DNA of 64,000 nucleotides from Blastococcus sp. CT_GayMR19 (GCF_004570385.1 NZ_SPQL01000008.1:62001-126000); one strand, 5' to 3'. Shown: positions 26,581 to 35,688, counted from the stretch's first letter. The notes: a model not told the origin generated them from the sequence alone. A program made the numbers and translations.

Positions 26581-28452
26581 TCACACCCAGACCGGGCGCT
26601 TCGGCGCGGGCAGCCCGGTCTCCTCCTCGCAGCGCTCGAGCAGCTGCTCGATCGGCGGGCCCATGTCGAAGACCGGCAGCTCGGCGGGGCGGTCGGCGCG
26701 CATCTGGTCGCGCAGGTTCTCGGTGGCCTCGGCGTTCACGCTGCCGTCCTCGTCGACGCAGACCCCGTAGCGCTCCGCGCCCTTCGCCGTCACCAGGCCG
26801 CGCCGTACCTCGAGGGCCACCAACTCCGGATCGCGCTCGAGCGGATCCCCCCAGCCGCCGCCGCCCCAGGTGACGAAGTGCAGGACGTCACCCGGCGAGA
26901 CCGGGACGTCGTGGCACTTGCTGGGCAGCACCTGCCGGGTGCCGTCGGCCCGCTCGACCCACTTGGTGCCGCGGGCGCCGGGGAGCCCGCCGTTGACGCC
27001 CCACGGATAGGTCAGCCAGCGGTCGTCGTGGATGGCGATGGTGCCCGGCTCCTCGAAGACGTAGGCGACGTCGACGCCGTTGCCGCCGCGGTGCACGCCC
27101 GCGCCCCCGGTGTCGGCGACCGTCTCCCACTTCTCGATCCGCAGCGGGTAGTAGGACTCGAGGTACTCGCAGGGGATGTTGACGAACGAGGGCCACAGCG
27201 AGTGGCCGTCGGGGCCGTCGCCGAGCGGCCGGCCCGGGATGCCGCCGAAGCCGATCGAGTACAGCTGGAACCACTCGCCCTTCCGCTCCCCGGTCGAGTA
27301 GTGCCCGGAGTACATGAAGTGCGGCGACGAGGAGAAGCCGGCCGCGTTGAGCAGGGCCGGGTTGGTCTGCCCCAGCAGCCCGCCGAACAGGTCGAACACC
27401 CGGCCGATGCCGTGGTTGCGGCCCGACAGCGCGGCCGGGAACTTCGGCTTCCAGTACGAGCCGTCGGGGATCGTGACGTCGACAAGCGGGTAGAAGCCAT
27501 CGTTCCAGAGGATCTGCGGATCGGCGACGGTGATCATGTAGATCCCGAAGAACATCCGGGTCAGGTTCTCGTTGATGTAGTAGTTGATCGGCCCGGCCGC
27601 CTGGGGCGAGGAGCCGGTGAAGTCCAGGTGCACCTTGTCGCCGGTGCGGGTCAGCGACAGCTTGAGCTCGTAGGGCCCGTTGCCGATGCCGTCGTCGCAG
27701 ATGTAGTCGGTGAAGGAGAGCGTGCGGTCCTCCTCGAACACCATCGACAGCAGCACCTTCATGGCGTCGTAGTTGCGCTGCAGCAGCGCGTCGAGCGCCG
27801 ACAGGTAGGTGGCGGTGCCGAAGCGGTCGCACATCTCGACCACCCGGCGGGCGGCGGTGCGGCAGGCGGCGACCAGTCCGTTGAGGTCGGCGCGGTTCCA
27901 GTCGGGCTTGCGCACCTGGTTGAGGATGATCCGCAGCGCGTCCTCGTTGAGCTCGCCCTTGCGGTAGAGCTTGAAGGGCGGGATGACCACGCCCTCCTCG
28001 TAGATGGTGCGCGCGTCGGTCGGCATGGACGACGGCGTCTTGCCGCCCACGTCGGACATGTGGCCGAACATCGAGGCCCAGCCGACGACCCGGCCGTCCT
28101 TGAAGATCGGCACGACCAGCAGCCAGTCGTTGGCGTGGCTGATCGCCGCCCCGCAGGCGTACGGGTCCGACGTCAGCAGGACGTCGCCCTCCTCGACGGT
28201 GTCGTCGAACCCCTCGAGGAAGTCCGGGATCGAGAGCCCGAACTGGCCGACGACCATCTTCCCGTCGGGGTCGCCGATCAGCGGGAACTCGTCGTGCTGC
28301 TCGCGGATGCCCGGAGACAGCGCCGTCCGGAAGAGCACCTCGTCCATCTCGTAGCGGGCGTTGCGCAGCCCGTTCTCGATGAGGTCGAGGGTCACCGGGT
28401 CGACCTCGACCCGTTCGACGGTGCCGGTCGCGGTCTCGATGATCTGCGCCAT
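26581..28452 (-). CDS. hyuB: Hydantoinase B/oxoprolinase family subunit
   Basis: A 623-residue HyuB subunit. DPVTLDLIENGLRNARYEMD, then FRTALSPGIREQHDEFPLI, SDPYACGAAISHANDWLLV and GHMSDVGGKTPSSMP are conserved HyuB blocks; the C-terminus has VHFVTWGGGGWGDP-like sequence (residues LHFVTWGGGGWGDP). It works with HyuA as an ATP-dependent amidohydrolase, as in N-methylhydantoinase, 5-oxoprolinase or caprolactam hydrolase; acetone carboxylase subunits are related. The start at 28452 lies 5 bp after the HyuA stop. Substrate inferred only from the neighbouring N-carbamoyl hydrolase. Confidence 0.93.
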   Translation of the reverse strand: MAQIIETATGTVERVEVDPVTLDLIENGLRNARYEMDEVLFRTALSPGIREQHDEFPLIGDPDGKMVVGQFGLSIPDFLEGFDDTVEEGDVLLTSDPYACGAAISHANDWLLVVPIFKDGRVVGWASMFGHMSDVGGKTPSSMPTDARTIYEEGVVIPPFKLYRKGELNEDALRIILNQVRKPDWNRADLNGLVAACRTAARRVVEMCDRFGTATYLSALDALLQRNYDAMKVLLSMVFEEDRTLSFTDYICDDGIGNGPYELKLSLTRTGDKVHLDFTGSSPQAAGPINYYINENLTRMFFGIYMITVADPQILWNDGFYPLVDVTIPDGSYWKPKFPAALSGRNHGIGRVFDLFGGLLGQTNPALLNAAGFSSSPHFMYSGHYSTGERKGEWFQLYSIGFGGIPGRPLGDGPDGHSLWPSFVNIPCEYLESYYPLRIEKWETVADTGGAGVHRGGNGVDVAYVFEEPGTIAIHDDRWLTYPWGVNGGLPGARGTKWVERADGTRQVLPSKCHDVPVSPGDVLHFVTWGGGGWGDPLERDPELVALEVRRGLVTAKGAERYGVCVDEDGSVNAEATENLRDQMRADRPAELPVFDMGPPIEQLLERCEEETGLPAPKRPVWV

Positions 28453-28457
28453 GTCGC

Positions 28458-30521
28458 TCAGCCCTTTCCGGGGTTGATCAGCAGGGATCCGGACGCGTGC
28501 ACTACGGCCGCGTGGCCGGGCAGGACGAGGGTCGTGGAGTCCATCTCGGTGACGATCGCGGGACCTTCGACGACGTCGTCCGCCCGGAGCCTCGTCCGGT
28601 CGTAGACCCGTGCGGTCACCTGCTCGCCGCCGACGTGGATCGGGTGCTCGGTCACCAGCGCCGCCTTCGGGTCCCCGTCGCCCCGCTCGAGGTGCACCGG
28701 GGTGACGTCGGGCCGCGGGCCGGTGACGGTCGCCCGTGCGTTGACGAGCTCGTGGTCCACGTCGAGCAGGAACGAGAACAGCCGGCTGTGCTCCGCGTCG
28801 AAGGTCTCCCCCAGCCGCGCGAACGACCCGTCCGGGTCGTCCAGCCAGGCCGCGTCCACCGTCACCGGGATCTCGAAACCCTGCCCGTGGTACCGGACGT
28901 CGACCGAGTACAGGACCGTCTGGTCCTCCGCCGGGGTGCCCTGGTCGGCCAGCCGCTGACCGGCGTCGTCGGCCAGCTCCCGCAGGATCGTGACCAGGTC
29001 CTGGCCGGTGAGGTCGGCGAACCGGCGCAGCACCGTGCGGGCCGACTCGTCGCGGCGGCTCGTGGTGGCGTCGCCGAGTGCGCAGAGCACCCCCGGGGAC
29101 GGCGGCACGATGACCGGCCAGGCCCCGGTGAGCTTCCCGAGCGCATTCGCGTGCAGCGGGCCGGCACCGCCGAAGGCGACCAGCGCGAAGTCCCGCGGGT
29201 CGAAGCCCTGCTGCACCGAGACCAGCCGCAGGCCGCCGAGCATGTTCTCGTTGACGATGTCGACGATGCCGGCGGCCGCGGCCTCCGGCGACTCCAGCCC
29301 CATCGCCTCGGCCACCTTGCCCACCGCCGCCCGGGAGGCCTCGACGTCGAGCGTGATCTCGCCGCCGGCCAGCGCCGAGGGCAGGTAGCCGAGGACGACG
29401 TTCGCGTCGGTGACGGTCGGCTCCACACCGCCCTTGCCGTAGGACGCGGGGCCCGGGTCCGCGCCGGCGGACTGCGGACCGACGCGCAGCGCCCTGGTCA
29501 GCTCGGGTACGTGCGCGATCGAGCCGCCGCCGGCGCCGACCGTGCGGACGTCGACGCTGGAGGCGCGGACGGTGAGGTCGCCGACCTTGGTCTCCCGGCC
29601 GATCCGCGCGCTCAGGTCCTGGACCAGCGCGACGTCGGTCGACGTGCCGCCCATGTCGAAGGTGATCAGGTCGCGGTAGCCGCACTGCTCGGCGACCCAG
29701 ACCGCGCCGGTGACGCCGCCCGCCGGACCGGACATGAGCATCGTGACCGGGGCGGCGGTGGAGGCGGCCGCCGACTGCAGGCCGCCGTCGCTGCGCAGGA
29801 TGGCCAGCTCGCCGGTGACGCCGCCCTCGCCCAGCTTGGCCGAGAGGGTCTGCACGTACTTCTGCACCTGCGGCTGGACGTAGCCGTTGGCGACGGTGGT
29901 CAGCGTGCGCTCGTACTCGCGCATCTCCGGCAGCACGTCGGACGACAGCGACACCGGGACGCCGGGCAGCACCTCGGCGGCGATCGCGGCGATCCGCTTC
30001 TCGTGCGCCGGGTCGGCGAAGGAGTTGATCAGGCTGACCGCGAGAGCCTGGATGTTCCGGCCCTCCAGCTTGGCCAGCTGCGCACGGACGTCGTCCTCGT
30101 CGAGCTCCCGGACGACCGCGCCGTCGGTGGCGATCCGCTCGTCGACCTCGACGGTGTTCTCCAGGTCGGCCAGCGGCTCGGGCTTGGGCCAGATGATCCA
30201 GCCGGCCAGGCCGCCGGGCACGTAGGAGCGGGCGATCTGCAGCACCTGGCGGAAGCCCTTGGTGGTGACCAGGCCGACCGTGGCGCCCTTGCCCTCGAGG
30301 ATGGCGTTGGTCGCGACCGTGGTCCCGTGCAGCACCTGGGCGATCTCGCTCATCCCGATCCCGGCCTCGGCGCAGGCCTTGCCGATGCCGTTGAGGACGC
30401 CGATCGCCTGGTCCTGGGGGGTGGACGCGGTCTTGGCCCGCCAGGTCGAGCCGCTGTCCTCGTCCACCAGCAGGACGTCGGTGAAGGTGCCGCCGACGTC
30501 GACACCGAGCCGGTAACTCAT
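28458..30521 (-). CDS. hyuA: Hydantoinase A/oxoprolinase family subunit
   Basis: A 687-residue HyuA subunit. The actin-like ATPase core shows GVDVGGTFTDVLLVD (residues 6-20), HGTTVATNAILEGKG, and FDMGGTSTDVALV in the second subdomain; GAGGGSIAHV and GPQSAGADPGPASYGKGG follow as in N-methylhydantoinase A. It couples ATP hydrolysis to amide cleavage with HyuB. Its ATG overlaps the GntR stop (ATGA), so regulator and enzyme are co-translated. The cluster with an N-carbamoyl hydrolase fits creatinine/N-methylhydantoin or related lactam breakdown. Confidence 0.93.
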   Translation of the reverse strand: MSYRLGVDVGGTFTDVLLVDEDSGSTWRAKTASTPQDQAIGVLNGIGKACAEAGIGMSEIAQVLHGTTVATNAILEGKGATVGLVTTKGFRQVLQIARSYVPGGLAGWIIWPKPEPLADLENTVEVDERIATDGAVVRELDEDDVRAQLAKLEGRNIQALAVSLINSFADPAHEKRIAAIAAEVLPGVPVSLSSDVLPEMREYERTLTTVANGYVQPQVQKYVQTLSAKLGEGGVTGELAILRSDGGLQSAAASTAAPVTMLMSGPAGGVTGAVWVAEQCGYRDLITFDMGGTSTDVALVQDLSARIGRETKVGDLTVRASSVDVRTVGAGGGSIAHVPELTRALRVGPQSAGADPGPASYGKGGVEPTVTDANVVLGYLPSALAGGEITLDVEASRAAVGKVAEAMGLESPEAAAAGIVDIVNENMLGGLRLVSVQQGFDPRDFALVAFGGAGPLHANALGKLTGAWPVIVPPSPGVLCALGDATTSRRDESARTVLRRFADLTGQDLVTILRELADDAGQRLADQGTPAEDQTVLYSVDVRYHGQGFEIPVTVDAAWLDDPDGSFARLGETFDAEHSRLFSFLLDVDHELVNARATVTGPRPDVTPVHLERGDGDPKAALVTEHPIHVGGEQVTARVYDRTRLRADDVVEGPAIVTEMDSTTLVLPGHAAVVHASGSLLINPGKG

Positions 30522-31222
30522 GAGGCCTCCTCGTTCCTGGGCGGTGCAGCCGCCGGTTCGGCACCGGCTGCTTCGATCGCGGCGCGGACCATGACCGCGC
30601 GGGCGTTGTGGATGTGCGCGGTCATCACCGCGCGGGCCCACGTCGCGTCGCCGGCGCGCAGGGCGGCGACGATCTCGACGTGGTGGGCCAGGCTGCGGCG
30701 CAGCGACGCCTCGTCGTAGGCGTGGAAGTTGCGCAGCACGATCGGCGGGTGGATCGCGCCTGCGAGCGCGGTGGCCAGCGTGGGGTGGTCGGCGAGGGTC
30801 ACCAGCCGGTCGTGGAAGGCCCGGTTGAGCGGGACGAGGGCGTCGAGGTCCTGGTGGGGACCCGGCGAGCCGACGTCGGCCATCCGGTGCGCGAGGTCGT
30901 CGAGTTCGGCGACGTCGGCCGGGGCGGCGTTCGGGACGGCGTACGCGGTGAGCTGCGGCTCGATCGTCGACCGCAGGTCGAAGACGCCCTCAAGCTCGGC
31001 GACGCTCCAGGTGGCGACGCGGGCGCCACGGTTGGGCTGGATCTCGACGATGCCCTCGGCTGCCAGGCGGCTGAGCGCCTCGCGGACGGGCGTGCGGCTG
31101 ACGCCCAGCCGGTCGGCGAGCTCGACCTCACCCAACCGCGCGCCGGGGACCAGCTGACCGCCGAGGATGAGTTCGCGCAGGGCGTGCAGCACCCGCTCGG
31201 CGGACGTCAGAGACCGTGTCAC
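30518..31222 (-). CDS. GntR (FadR subfamily) transcriptional regulator
   Basis: A 234-residue regulator. The winged HTH spans residues 10-70 (GARLGEVELADRLGVSRTPV, REALSRLAAEGIV, NRGARVATWS). The helical FCD ligand domain follows, with EPQLTAYAV, LNRAFHDRLVTLADH and HHVEIVAALRAGD providing the Asp/His metal-ligand pattern of FadR-C domains. It is the first gene of the leftward HyuAB unit and divergent from a PEP-mutase-family gene; two inverted TTGTRTGCAAAC sites lie between them, so it probably controls both directions. Confidence 0.93.
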   Translation of the reverse strand: MTRSLTSAERVLHALRELILGGQLVPGARLGEVELADRLGVSRTPVREALSRLAAEGIVEIQPNRGARVATWSVAELEGVFDLRSTIEPQLTAYAVPNAAPADVAELDDLAHRMADVGSPGPHQDLDALVPLNRAFHDRLVTLADHPTLATALAGAIHPPIVLRNFHAYDEASLRRSLAHHVEIVAALRAGDATWARAVMTAHIHNARAVMVRAAIEAAGAEPAAAPPRNEEAS

Positions 31223-31242
31223 CCGTCACACTCCCCGGAAGA

Positions 31243-31254
31243 TTGTGTGCAAAC
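31243..31254 (+). promoter_or_regulatory. Putative GntR operator, copy 1
   Basis: TTGTGTGCAAAC, near-identical to an inverted copy at 31306-31317 (consensus TTGTRTGCAAAC). It lies 21 bp upstream of the GntR start. FadR-type regulators bind related TNGTNNNACNA elements. Confidence 0.6.
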
Positions 31255-31305
31255 CTAGGGACGGCGCGGTTCCGTGTCCACCCGTTCGGGCGTAAATTCG
31301 CAGGC

Positions 31306-31317
31306 GTTTGCATACAA
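31306..31317 (-). promoter_or_regulatory. Putative GntR operator, copy 2
   Basis: GTTTGCATACAA, the reverse complement of TTGTATGCAAAC, 13 bp before the GTG of the divergent gene and overlapping its likely 5' leader. One mismatch to copy 1; the centres are about 63 bp apart (six helical turns). Confidence 0.6.
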
Positions 31318-31330
31318 CGAGGAGGCCGGC

Positions 31331-32227
31331 GTGGCGGATCTGCTGAGCACCGGTCGCGCTCCGCGAGCGCGCCTGCGCGAGCTGCTGTCGGCGGGGGCGC
31401 CTCTGATGGCGCCTGGCGCGTACGACGCGTTGTCGGCCCGGCTGATCGAGCAGGCCGGCTTCGACGCCGTCTACATGACCGGCTTCGGCACGACGGCGTC
31501 GCTGATCGGCCGCCCCGACGTCGGACTGCTGTCGGGCGCCGAGATGGTGGACAACGCCCGCCGGATCGTCTCGGCCGTCGACGTGCCGGTGATCGCCGAC
31601 GCGGACACCGGCTACGGGAACGCCCTCAACGTGGTCCGCACCGTGCAGCTGTACGAGCAGGCCGGCGTGGCCGGCATCCAGCTCGAGGACCAGGTCATGC
31701 CCAAGAAGTGCGGGCACATGAGCGGCAAGCTGCTCATCGGCGCCGACGAGATGGTGGGCAAGATCCGGGCGGCGGTGTCGGCACGGCAGGACCCCGATCT
31801 GGTGGTCATCGCCCGCACGGACGCGGTGGCGGTGGACGGCCTGGACGCGGCGATCGAACGGGCCCGCGCGTTCGCCGATGCCGGCGCGGACCTGCTGTTC
31901 GTCGAGGCGCCGACGTCCGAGGACGACATCGCGCGGGTCGCGAAGGAGCTCTCCGGCGTCGCCCCGCTGGTGTTCAACTGGGCCGAGGGCGGCCGCACTC
32001 CACCGCTGTCCCTGGAGCGGATCGCCGAGCTGGGCTTCGCGCTGGTCATCTACCCGATCGGCACGCTGCTGGCGGCGACGGCGGGCATCCGCTCGCTGCT
32101 GGCGACGCTGAAGGCGGAGGGCACGCCGGTGTCCGCGCTGGACGCGGTGCCGACCTTCGGGCAGTTCACCGACCTGATCGGGCTGCCCGAGATCCAGTCG
32201 CTCGAGCAGCGCTTCACGGGGAGCTGA
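31331..32227 (+). CDS. Isocitrate lyase/PEP mutase family enzyme
   Basis: A 298-residue TIM-barrel protein. AGFDAVYMTGFGTTAS, VPVIADADTGYGNALNVVRT, GIQLEDQVMPKKCGHMSGK (with KKCGH of the isocitrate-lyase superfamily) and IARTDA are intact. Family members include methylisocitrate lyase, oxaloacetate decarboxylase and petal-death-type lyases, so it probably cleaves a C-C bond of a 2-hydroxy or 2-oxo acid. GTG 31331 is chosen because GAGGAGG lies 6-12 nt upstream; an upstream ATG at 31274 has no such site and overlaps the operator. Confidence 0.9.
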   Translation: MADLLSTGRAPRARLRELLSAGAPLMAPGAYDALSARLIEQAGFDAVYMTGFGTTASLIGRPDVGLLSGAEMVDNARRIVSAVDVPVIADADTGYGNALNVVRTVQLYEQAGVAGIQLEDQVMPKKCGHMSGKLLIGADEMVGKIRAAVSARQDPDLVVIARTDAVAVDGLDAAIERARAFADAGADLLFVEAPTSEDDIARVAKELSGVAPLVFNWAEGGRTPPLSLERIAELGFALVIYPIGTLLAATAGIRSLLATLKAEGTPVSALDAVPTFGQFTDLIGLPEIQSLEQRFTGS

Positions 32228-32305
32228 TCGAGCGCCCGGACGACACGGCGCCCAGGGAAGGGACCTGGCGGCGCCGGCCGGGCGCTCCCGGGCCAGGATG
32301 GCGCC

Positions 32306-33037
32306 ATGCTGAGCATCGAGGAACGGGACGACGTCGCCGTCGTGCGCATCGAGCACGGCCGGGTCGGCGCCATGGACGCCGAGCTGCTGGACGCCCTCAC
32401 CGACGCCGTCGGTGCCTCCGACCGGGCGCTCGTGTTCACCGGCACCGGCTCGGCGTTCTCCGCGGGCGTGGACCTGCGCCGGATCCTCGACGGCGGCAAG
32501 CCCTACACCGAGGCGTTCCTCACCGCCCTGTCCCGCATGTTCCGCGCGGTGTTCGACCATCCGCGGCCGACGGTCGCCGCGGTCAACGGGCACGCGATCG
32601 CCGGTGGCTGCGTGCTGGCGCTGGCCTGCGACGTGCGGCTGATGTCGGGCGGGCGGATCGGCCTGGCCGAGCTCGCCGTCGGCGTCCCCTTCCCGACGTC
32701 GGCGCTGGAGATCGTGCGGCACGCCCTCGGACCCCGCGCCGGCTACGTGCTGCTCGGCGCGGAGACGGTGGGCCCCGACCGGGCGCTGGCTCTCGGGATG
32801 GTCGACGAGGTGACGGGCGCCGACGAGCTCCTGCCGCGGAGCCTCGCCCTCGCCACCGAGCTGGCCGCCCGGTCACCCGAGGCCTACCGGCTGGCCAAGG
32901 CACAGCTGCACCGCCCCGCGAACGAGGCGATCGAGGCGACCACGGCCGAGGACGACGCCGCCGTGCTGGCCGGATGGACGTCGGCGGACACCCACCGGCG
33001 GATCGGGGCGGCGCTCGAGGCGCTCACCCGACGCTGA
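32306..33037 (+). CDS. Enoyl-CoA hydratase/isomerase family protein
   Basis: A 243-residue crotonase-fold protein. GTGSAFSAGVDLRRI gives the first oxyanion-hole strand, and VAAVNGHAIAGGCVLALACD the second, followed by LAELAVGVPFPTSALEI. The usual catalytic Glu pair is not obviously complete (the second region reads ELAVGVPFP), so the reaction could be isomerase- or hydrolase-like. It lies 78 bp after the PEP-mutase-family gene on the same strand and may belong to the same catabolic route. Confidence 0.87.
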   Translation: MLSIEERDDVAVVRIEHGRVGAMDAELLDALTDAVGASDRALVFTGTGSAFSAGVDLRRILDGGKPYTEAFLTALSRMFRAVFDHPRPTVAAVNGHAIAGGCVLALACDVRLMSGGRIGLAELAVGVPFPTSALEIVRHALGPRAGYVLLGAETVGPDRALALGMVDEVTGADELLPRSLALATELAARSPEAYRLAKAQLHRPANEAIEATTAEDDAAVLAGWTSADTHRRIGAALEALTRR

Positions 33038-33140
33038 CGCGGCGGTGGTTCGCGGGGCGGAGGGTCCGTCCCGGCGGTTTCCTGCGGTTCACTCGTCCCG
33101 ACGGGCCGGACGACGGCGCCCGCGGACGAAGGAGGACCCC

Positions 33141-33317
33141 GTGCGCATCTCGCTCTTCGGCCTGATCTACCTGGCCATCGGTCTCGTCGTCGCCCTGACG
33201 AACGGCTACAACAGCGTCGCGGGTGTGTCCGAGTTCCTCTCGCTGATCATCGCGATCGTGCTGTGGCCGGCCGTGCTGCTCGGCTTCGACCTGCACCTCC
33301 CGCCGATCGCGACCTGA
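33141..33317 (+). CDS. Small membrane protein
   Basis: A 58-residue protein with two hydrophobic helices: ISLFGLIYLAIGLVVAL and a second of similar length ending FDLHLPPIAT. GTG 33141 is preceded by GGAGGA at 5-10 nt, so it is probably expressed. Similar short proteins with GLIYLxIGxxVA starts are common in actinobacteria and unassigned. It is convergent with the following enoyl-CoA hydratase. Confidence 0.75.
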   Translation: MRISLFGLIYLAIGLVVALTNGYNSVAGVSEFLSLIIAIVLWPAVLLGFDLHLPPIAT

Positions 33318-33326
33318 GGCCAGGAC

Positions 33327-34109
33327 TCACCGGCCGCTCCAGTTCGGCGGGCGCTTCTCCAGGTAGGCGGCGATGCCCTCCACGCGGTCCTCGCTGAGGT
33401 AGGGGTTCGGCCCGACGTCGAGGCGCAGCGCCTGCCACAGCGGCAGCTCGAGGCCCTTGACGGCGGTCTCCTTCATGCGGCGGACGGAGATCGGCGCGTT
33501 CGCCGCGATCCGCTCCGCCAGCCGCAGCGCCGTCGGCAGGACGTCGTCGGGCTCGACGAGGCGGTTGACCAGGCCCCACCGTTCGGCGTCCTCACTCGTG
33601 ACGTACTCCGCGGTCAGGAGCATCTCGAGGGCGATGCCCATCGGGATGCGCTTGGGCAGGACGACGGACCCGAAGTTGGCGCCCATGCCGATCGCCGCCT
33701 CGGGCAGGCCCATCTTGATCCCGCGGGCGGCGACGCGGAGGTCGCAGGCCAGCGCCAGCTCGAACCCGCCGGCGACGGCCGCGCCGTTCAGCGCCGCGAC
33801 GATCGGCACGGGCGTCTCGGTGACCACCTCGAACAGCGCACGGGTGGTCCGGTTCATCGGCGGCCGGAAGCGCTCGCCGCGCTGGTCGGCCTCGCGGATC
33901 TCCTTGAGGTCGAAGCCGGCGCAGAAGGCGGGACCGTTGCCGGTGAGGACGACGGCGCGCACGCCGTCCTCCGCGCAGCGCAGCAGCTCCTCGATCAGGT
34001 CGGCCTGGATCGCACTCGAGAGCGCGTTGCGGCGTTCGGGCCGGTCGAGCGTCAGCACGCGGACGTGCCCCTGGGTCTCGACCACCAGTCCGGACTCGTG
34101 GCGGGTCAT
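33327..34109 (-). CDS. Enoyl-CoA hydratase/isomerase family protein
   Basis: A 260-residue crotonase-fold enzyme: LTLDRPERRNALSSAIQADL, GNGPAFCAGFDLKEI and VAALNGAAVAGGFELALACD, with GLPEAAIGMGANFGS in the position of the second catalytic loop; the Glu of LPEAAIG is in the usual place. It ends QRPPNWSGR-like (KRPPNWSGR). The ATG at 34109 (MTRHESG) is chosen over one at 34145. It likely hydrates or isomerises an enoyl-CoA. Convergent with the small membrane gene. Confidence 0.9.
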   Translation of the reverse strand: MTRHESGLVVETQGHVRVLTLDRPERRNALSSAIQADLIEELLRCAEDGVRAVVLTGNGPAFCAGFDLKEIREADQRGERFRPPMNRTTRALFEVVTETPVPIVAALNGAAVAGGFELALACDLRVAARGIKMGLPEAAIGMGANFGSVVLPKRIPMGIALEMLLTAEYVTSEDAERWGLVNRLVEPDDVLPTALRLAERIAANAPISVRRMKETAVKGLELPLWQALRLDVGPNPYLSEDRVEGIAAYLEKRPPNWSGR

Positions 34110-34152
34110 GCCCTGCACCTTCCGGTGCACGGCCCGGTCGGGCAACCGCGCG

Positions 34153-34629
34153 TCAGCCCTCGGTGCGGTCCCGTCGGTGGCTGCGCACGGCGGTGACGGC
34201 GGCCGAGGCGCCGAGCAGGACGACGCCGGGGACGGCGAGCCACATCGGCCAGAAGTAGGCGAGGTCCGAGCCTCCGAGGCTGACCAGCAGCCACACGGTG
34301 AGGTTGATCGCCACCACCGACGCCCAGACCGTCCAGAGCACCTTCAGCGCGGTCGGCATCCCGGCGACCACCGTGGGTTCCGCGAGCACCCTCCGTCCGC
34401 GGGGCCGGACGGCGGGCTCGGTGGTGGGGGCGGCGACGGAGAGCGTGCTCACCGGGAGGTCGGCGAAGAGCCGGTCCAGATCGGCATAGGTCACCGAGGA
34501 GTACGCCTGGGCCAGCCGGTTGTCGTACTCGTAGAGGTCGAGCCGGCCCTCGTCGTGCGCCGCGCGGAGCCGTTCCGCGGCGACCTACCGCTCGTCGTCG
34601 GACACCCGGAGTTCGCGTCGCTCGCTCAT
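34153..34629 (-). pseudogene. DUF1707 SHOCT-like membrane protein interrupted by a stop codon
   Basis: From the ATG at 34629 the frame reads MSERRELRVSDDER, then TAG at 34585-34587, then VAAERLRAAHDEGRLDLYEY and TYADLDRLFADLP, followed by two hydrophobic helices and a basic tail. The whole matches DUF1707 proteins, in which the position of the stop is a Glu or Gln inside the conserved SDxERExVxxxL motif. One base change (GAG or CAG to TAG) would inactivate it. The 3' part has a possible internal start at 34494 but lacks the domain. Either a real pseudogene or a miscall. Confidence 0.8.
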
Positions 34630-34709
34630 CCCGCCTCCTCCGCCTCGTCCGGCCGACACCTCGCCGGGCCGGATCGTCGCACGCGGCCGCACGCATCCGG
34701 AACCATTCG

Positions 34710-35494
34710 TCACGAGGCGGACGCGTCGTGTCCCGGGTGCCGGGAATCCGTCGGCCGGGAGCGGGACAGCAGATCGCGGAGCCGGCCGAGGGCCCCCGCC
34801 GGACCACCGCCGTCGGCGTGCCGGTGGTCGGAATGGTCGTCCTCGTGCCAGGTACCCGGCAGCGGGAGCTCCAGCGCCGCGCCCCGTCTGGCCAGGGGCT
34901 GCCGCAGCGGCTGGGCGAAGTCGACGCCGCCGTGCACCTCGACCGTGGCGCCGGTGAGCTGGACCCGTTCCCCGAGCTGCGCCGCCACCCACTCGCCCCG
35001 CGCGCTCCGGTAGACCGTCGAGGAGTCGCCGAGGTCGAGGTCGTAGGGGGCGACGACGTCGTCGGGCTCGAGCAGCCCGTGCTTGGCACTGAGCACGAAC
35101 CAGGGCACCCCGGAGTGGACGGCCTGCTCGCGGGCGCGCACGAAGCCGGCGCTCCGGAAGAGGTCCGCGACGCGCACGGGGCCGGACGCGGTCTCCCCCG
35201 CCGAGCCGATCAGCACCACCCGGGAGGCGACGGCGACCGTGGGCCGGTGCTCGGAGTGCGGGCGGTACCGGACGTAGGTGCCGCGGCCGACGCGCTGCAG
35301 CAGCGGGGCGTGGGAGACGTCGGGGGAGCCGAGTTCTCCGTCGCCGACTGGATGTGGGTGGAGATCGAGGCGACGCCGACGTCGGGCCGCCGGGCGTGGA
35401 TCCAGTTGATCAGGGCAGCGCGGCTGAACGGCTCGGGCAGGGTCGCGGCGCCCTCGGCGACCAGCTCCCGGATGGTGGGCAGTCCTGTGCTCAT
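34710..35494 (-). pseudogene. DUF7669-DUF6884 protein, frameshifted
   Basis: The ATG at 35494 starts IRELVAEGAATLPEPFSRAA, LINWIHARRPDVG and ISTHIQSATENSA, a DUF7669 N-terminal domain. The frame then breaks in a C5 tract at about 35322-35326 and continues one frame over as DVSHAPLLQRVGRGTYVRY, followed by VLIGSAGETASGPV and WFVLSAKHGLLEPDDVVAPY, a DUF6884 domain. Adding one C to the tract restores a single gene of about 261 residues. DUF6884 proteins are linked to restriction-like and phage-defence contexts. As it stands the product is truncated. Confidence 0.78.
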
Positions 35495-35688
35495 CGCTGC
35501 GCTCCCCCAGAGGTGATCGACAGGCGGGCGGACGCTAACCCGCGGCGCCGCTCCCGAACGGCTCCGAGGAGGAAGAGCACGCCATCGGCGTACACGGCGG
35601 CGCGCGTGACCGCCGCCGGGAGCCGATGTGTGATTCCGGACATCGGGTGGCCGCATCCGTCACACGTGTCCCACGCGTCGGAGACCAT
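35491..35688 (-). CDS. Possible small CxxC protein upstream of the DUF7669 gene
   Basis: A 65-residue frame starting MVSDAWDTCDGCGHPMSGIT with one CxxC and two His that could bind metal, then a short hydrophobic stretch and a basic tail. Its stop overlaps the ATG of the frameshifted DUF7669 gene by 4 bp, as in many coupled pairs here. Against it: no ribosome-binding site is visible and codon use is weak. It may be chance. Confidence 0.3.
   Translation of the reverse strand: MVSDAWDTCDGCGHPMSGITHRLPAAVTRAAVYADGVLFLLGAVRERRRGLASARLSITSGGAQR

Noticed and set aside
28497-30719. Long open frame (740 codons) antisense to hyuA
   Set aside because: GC-rich third positions on the opposite strand keep antisense frames open; the product is low-complexity and hyuA is a clear family member.
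31274-31330. Upstream ATG start for the PEP-mutase-family gene
   Set aside because: It has no ribosome site and overlaps the operator; the GTG at 31331 has a perfect GAGGAGG.
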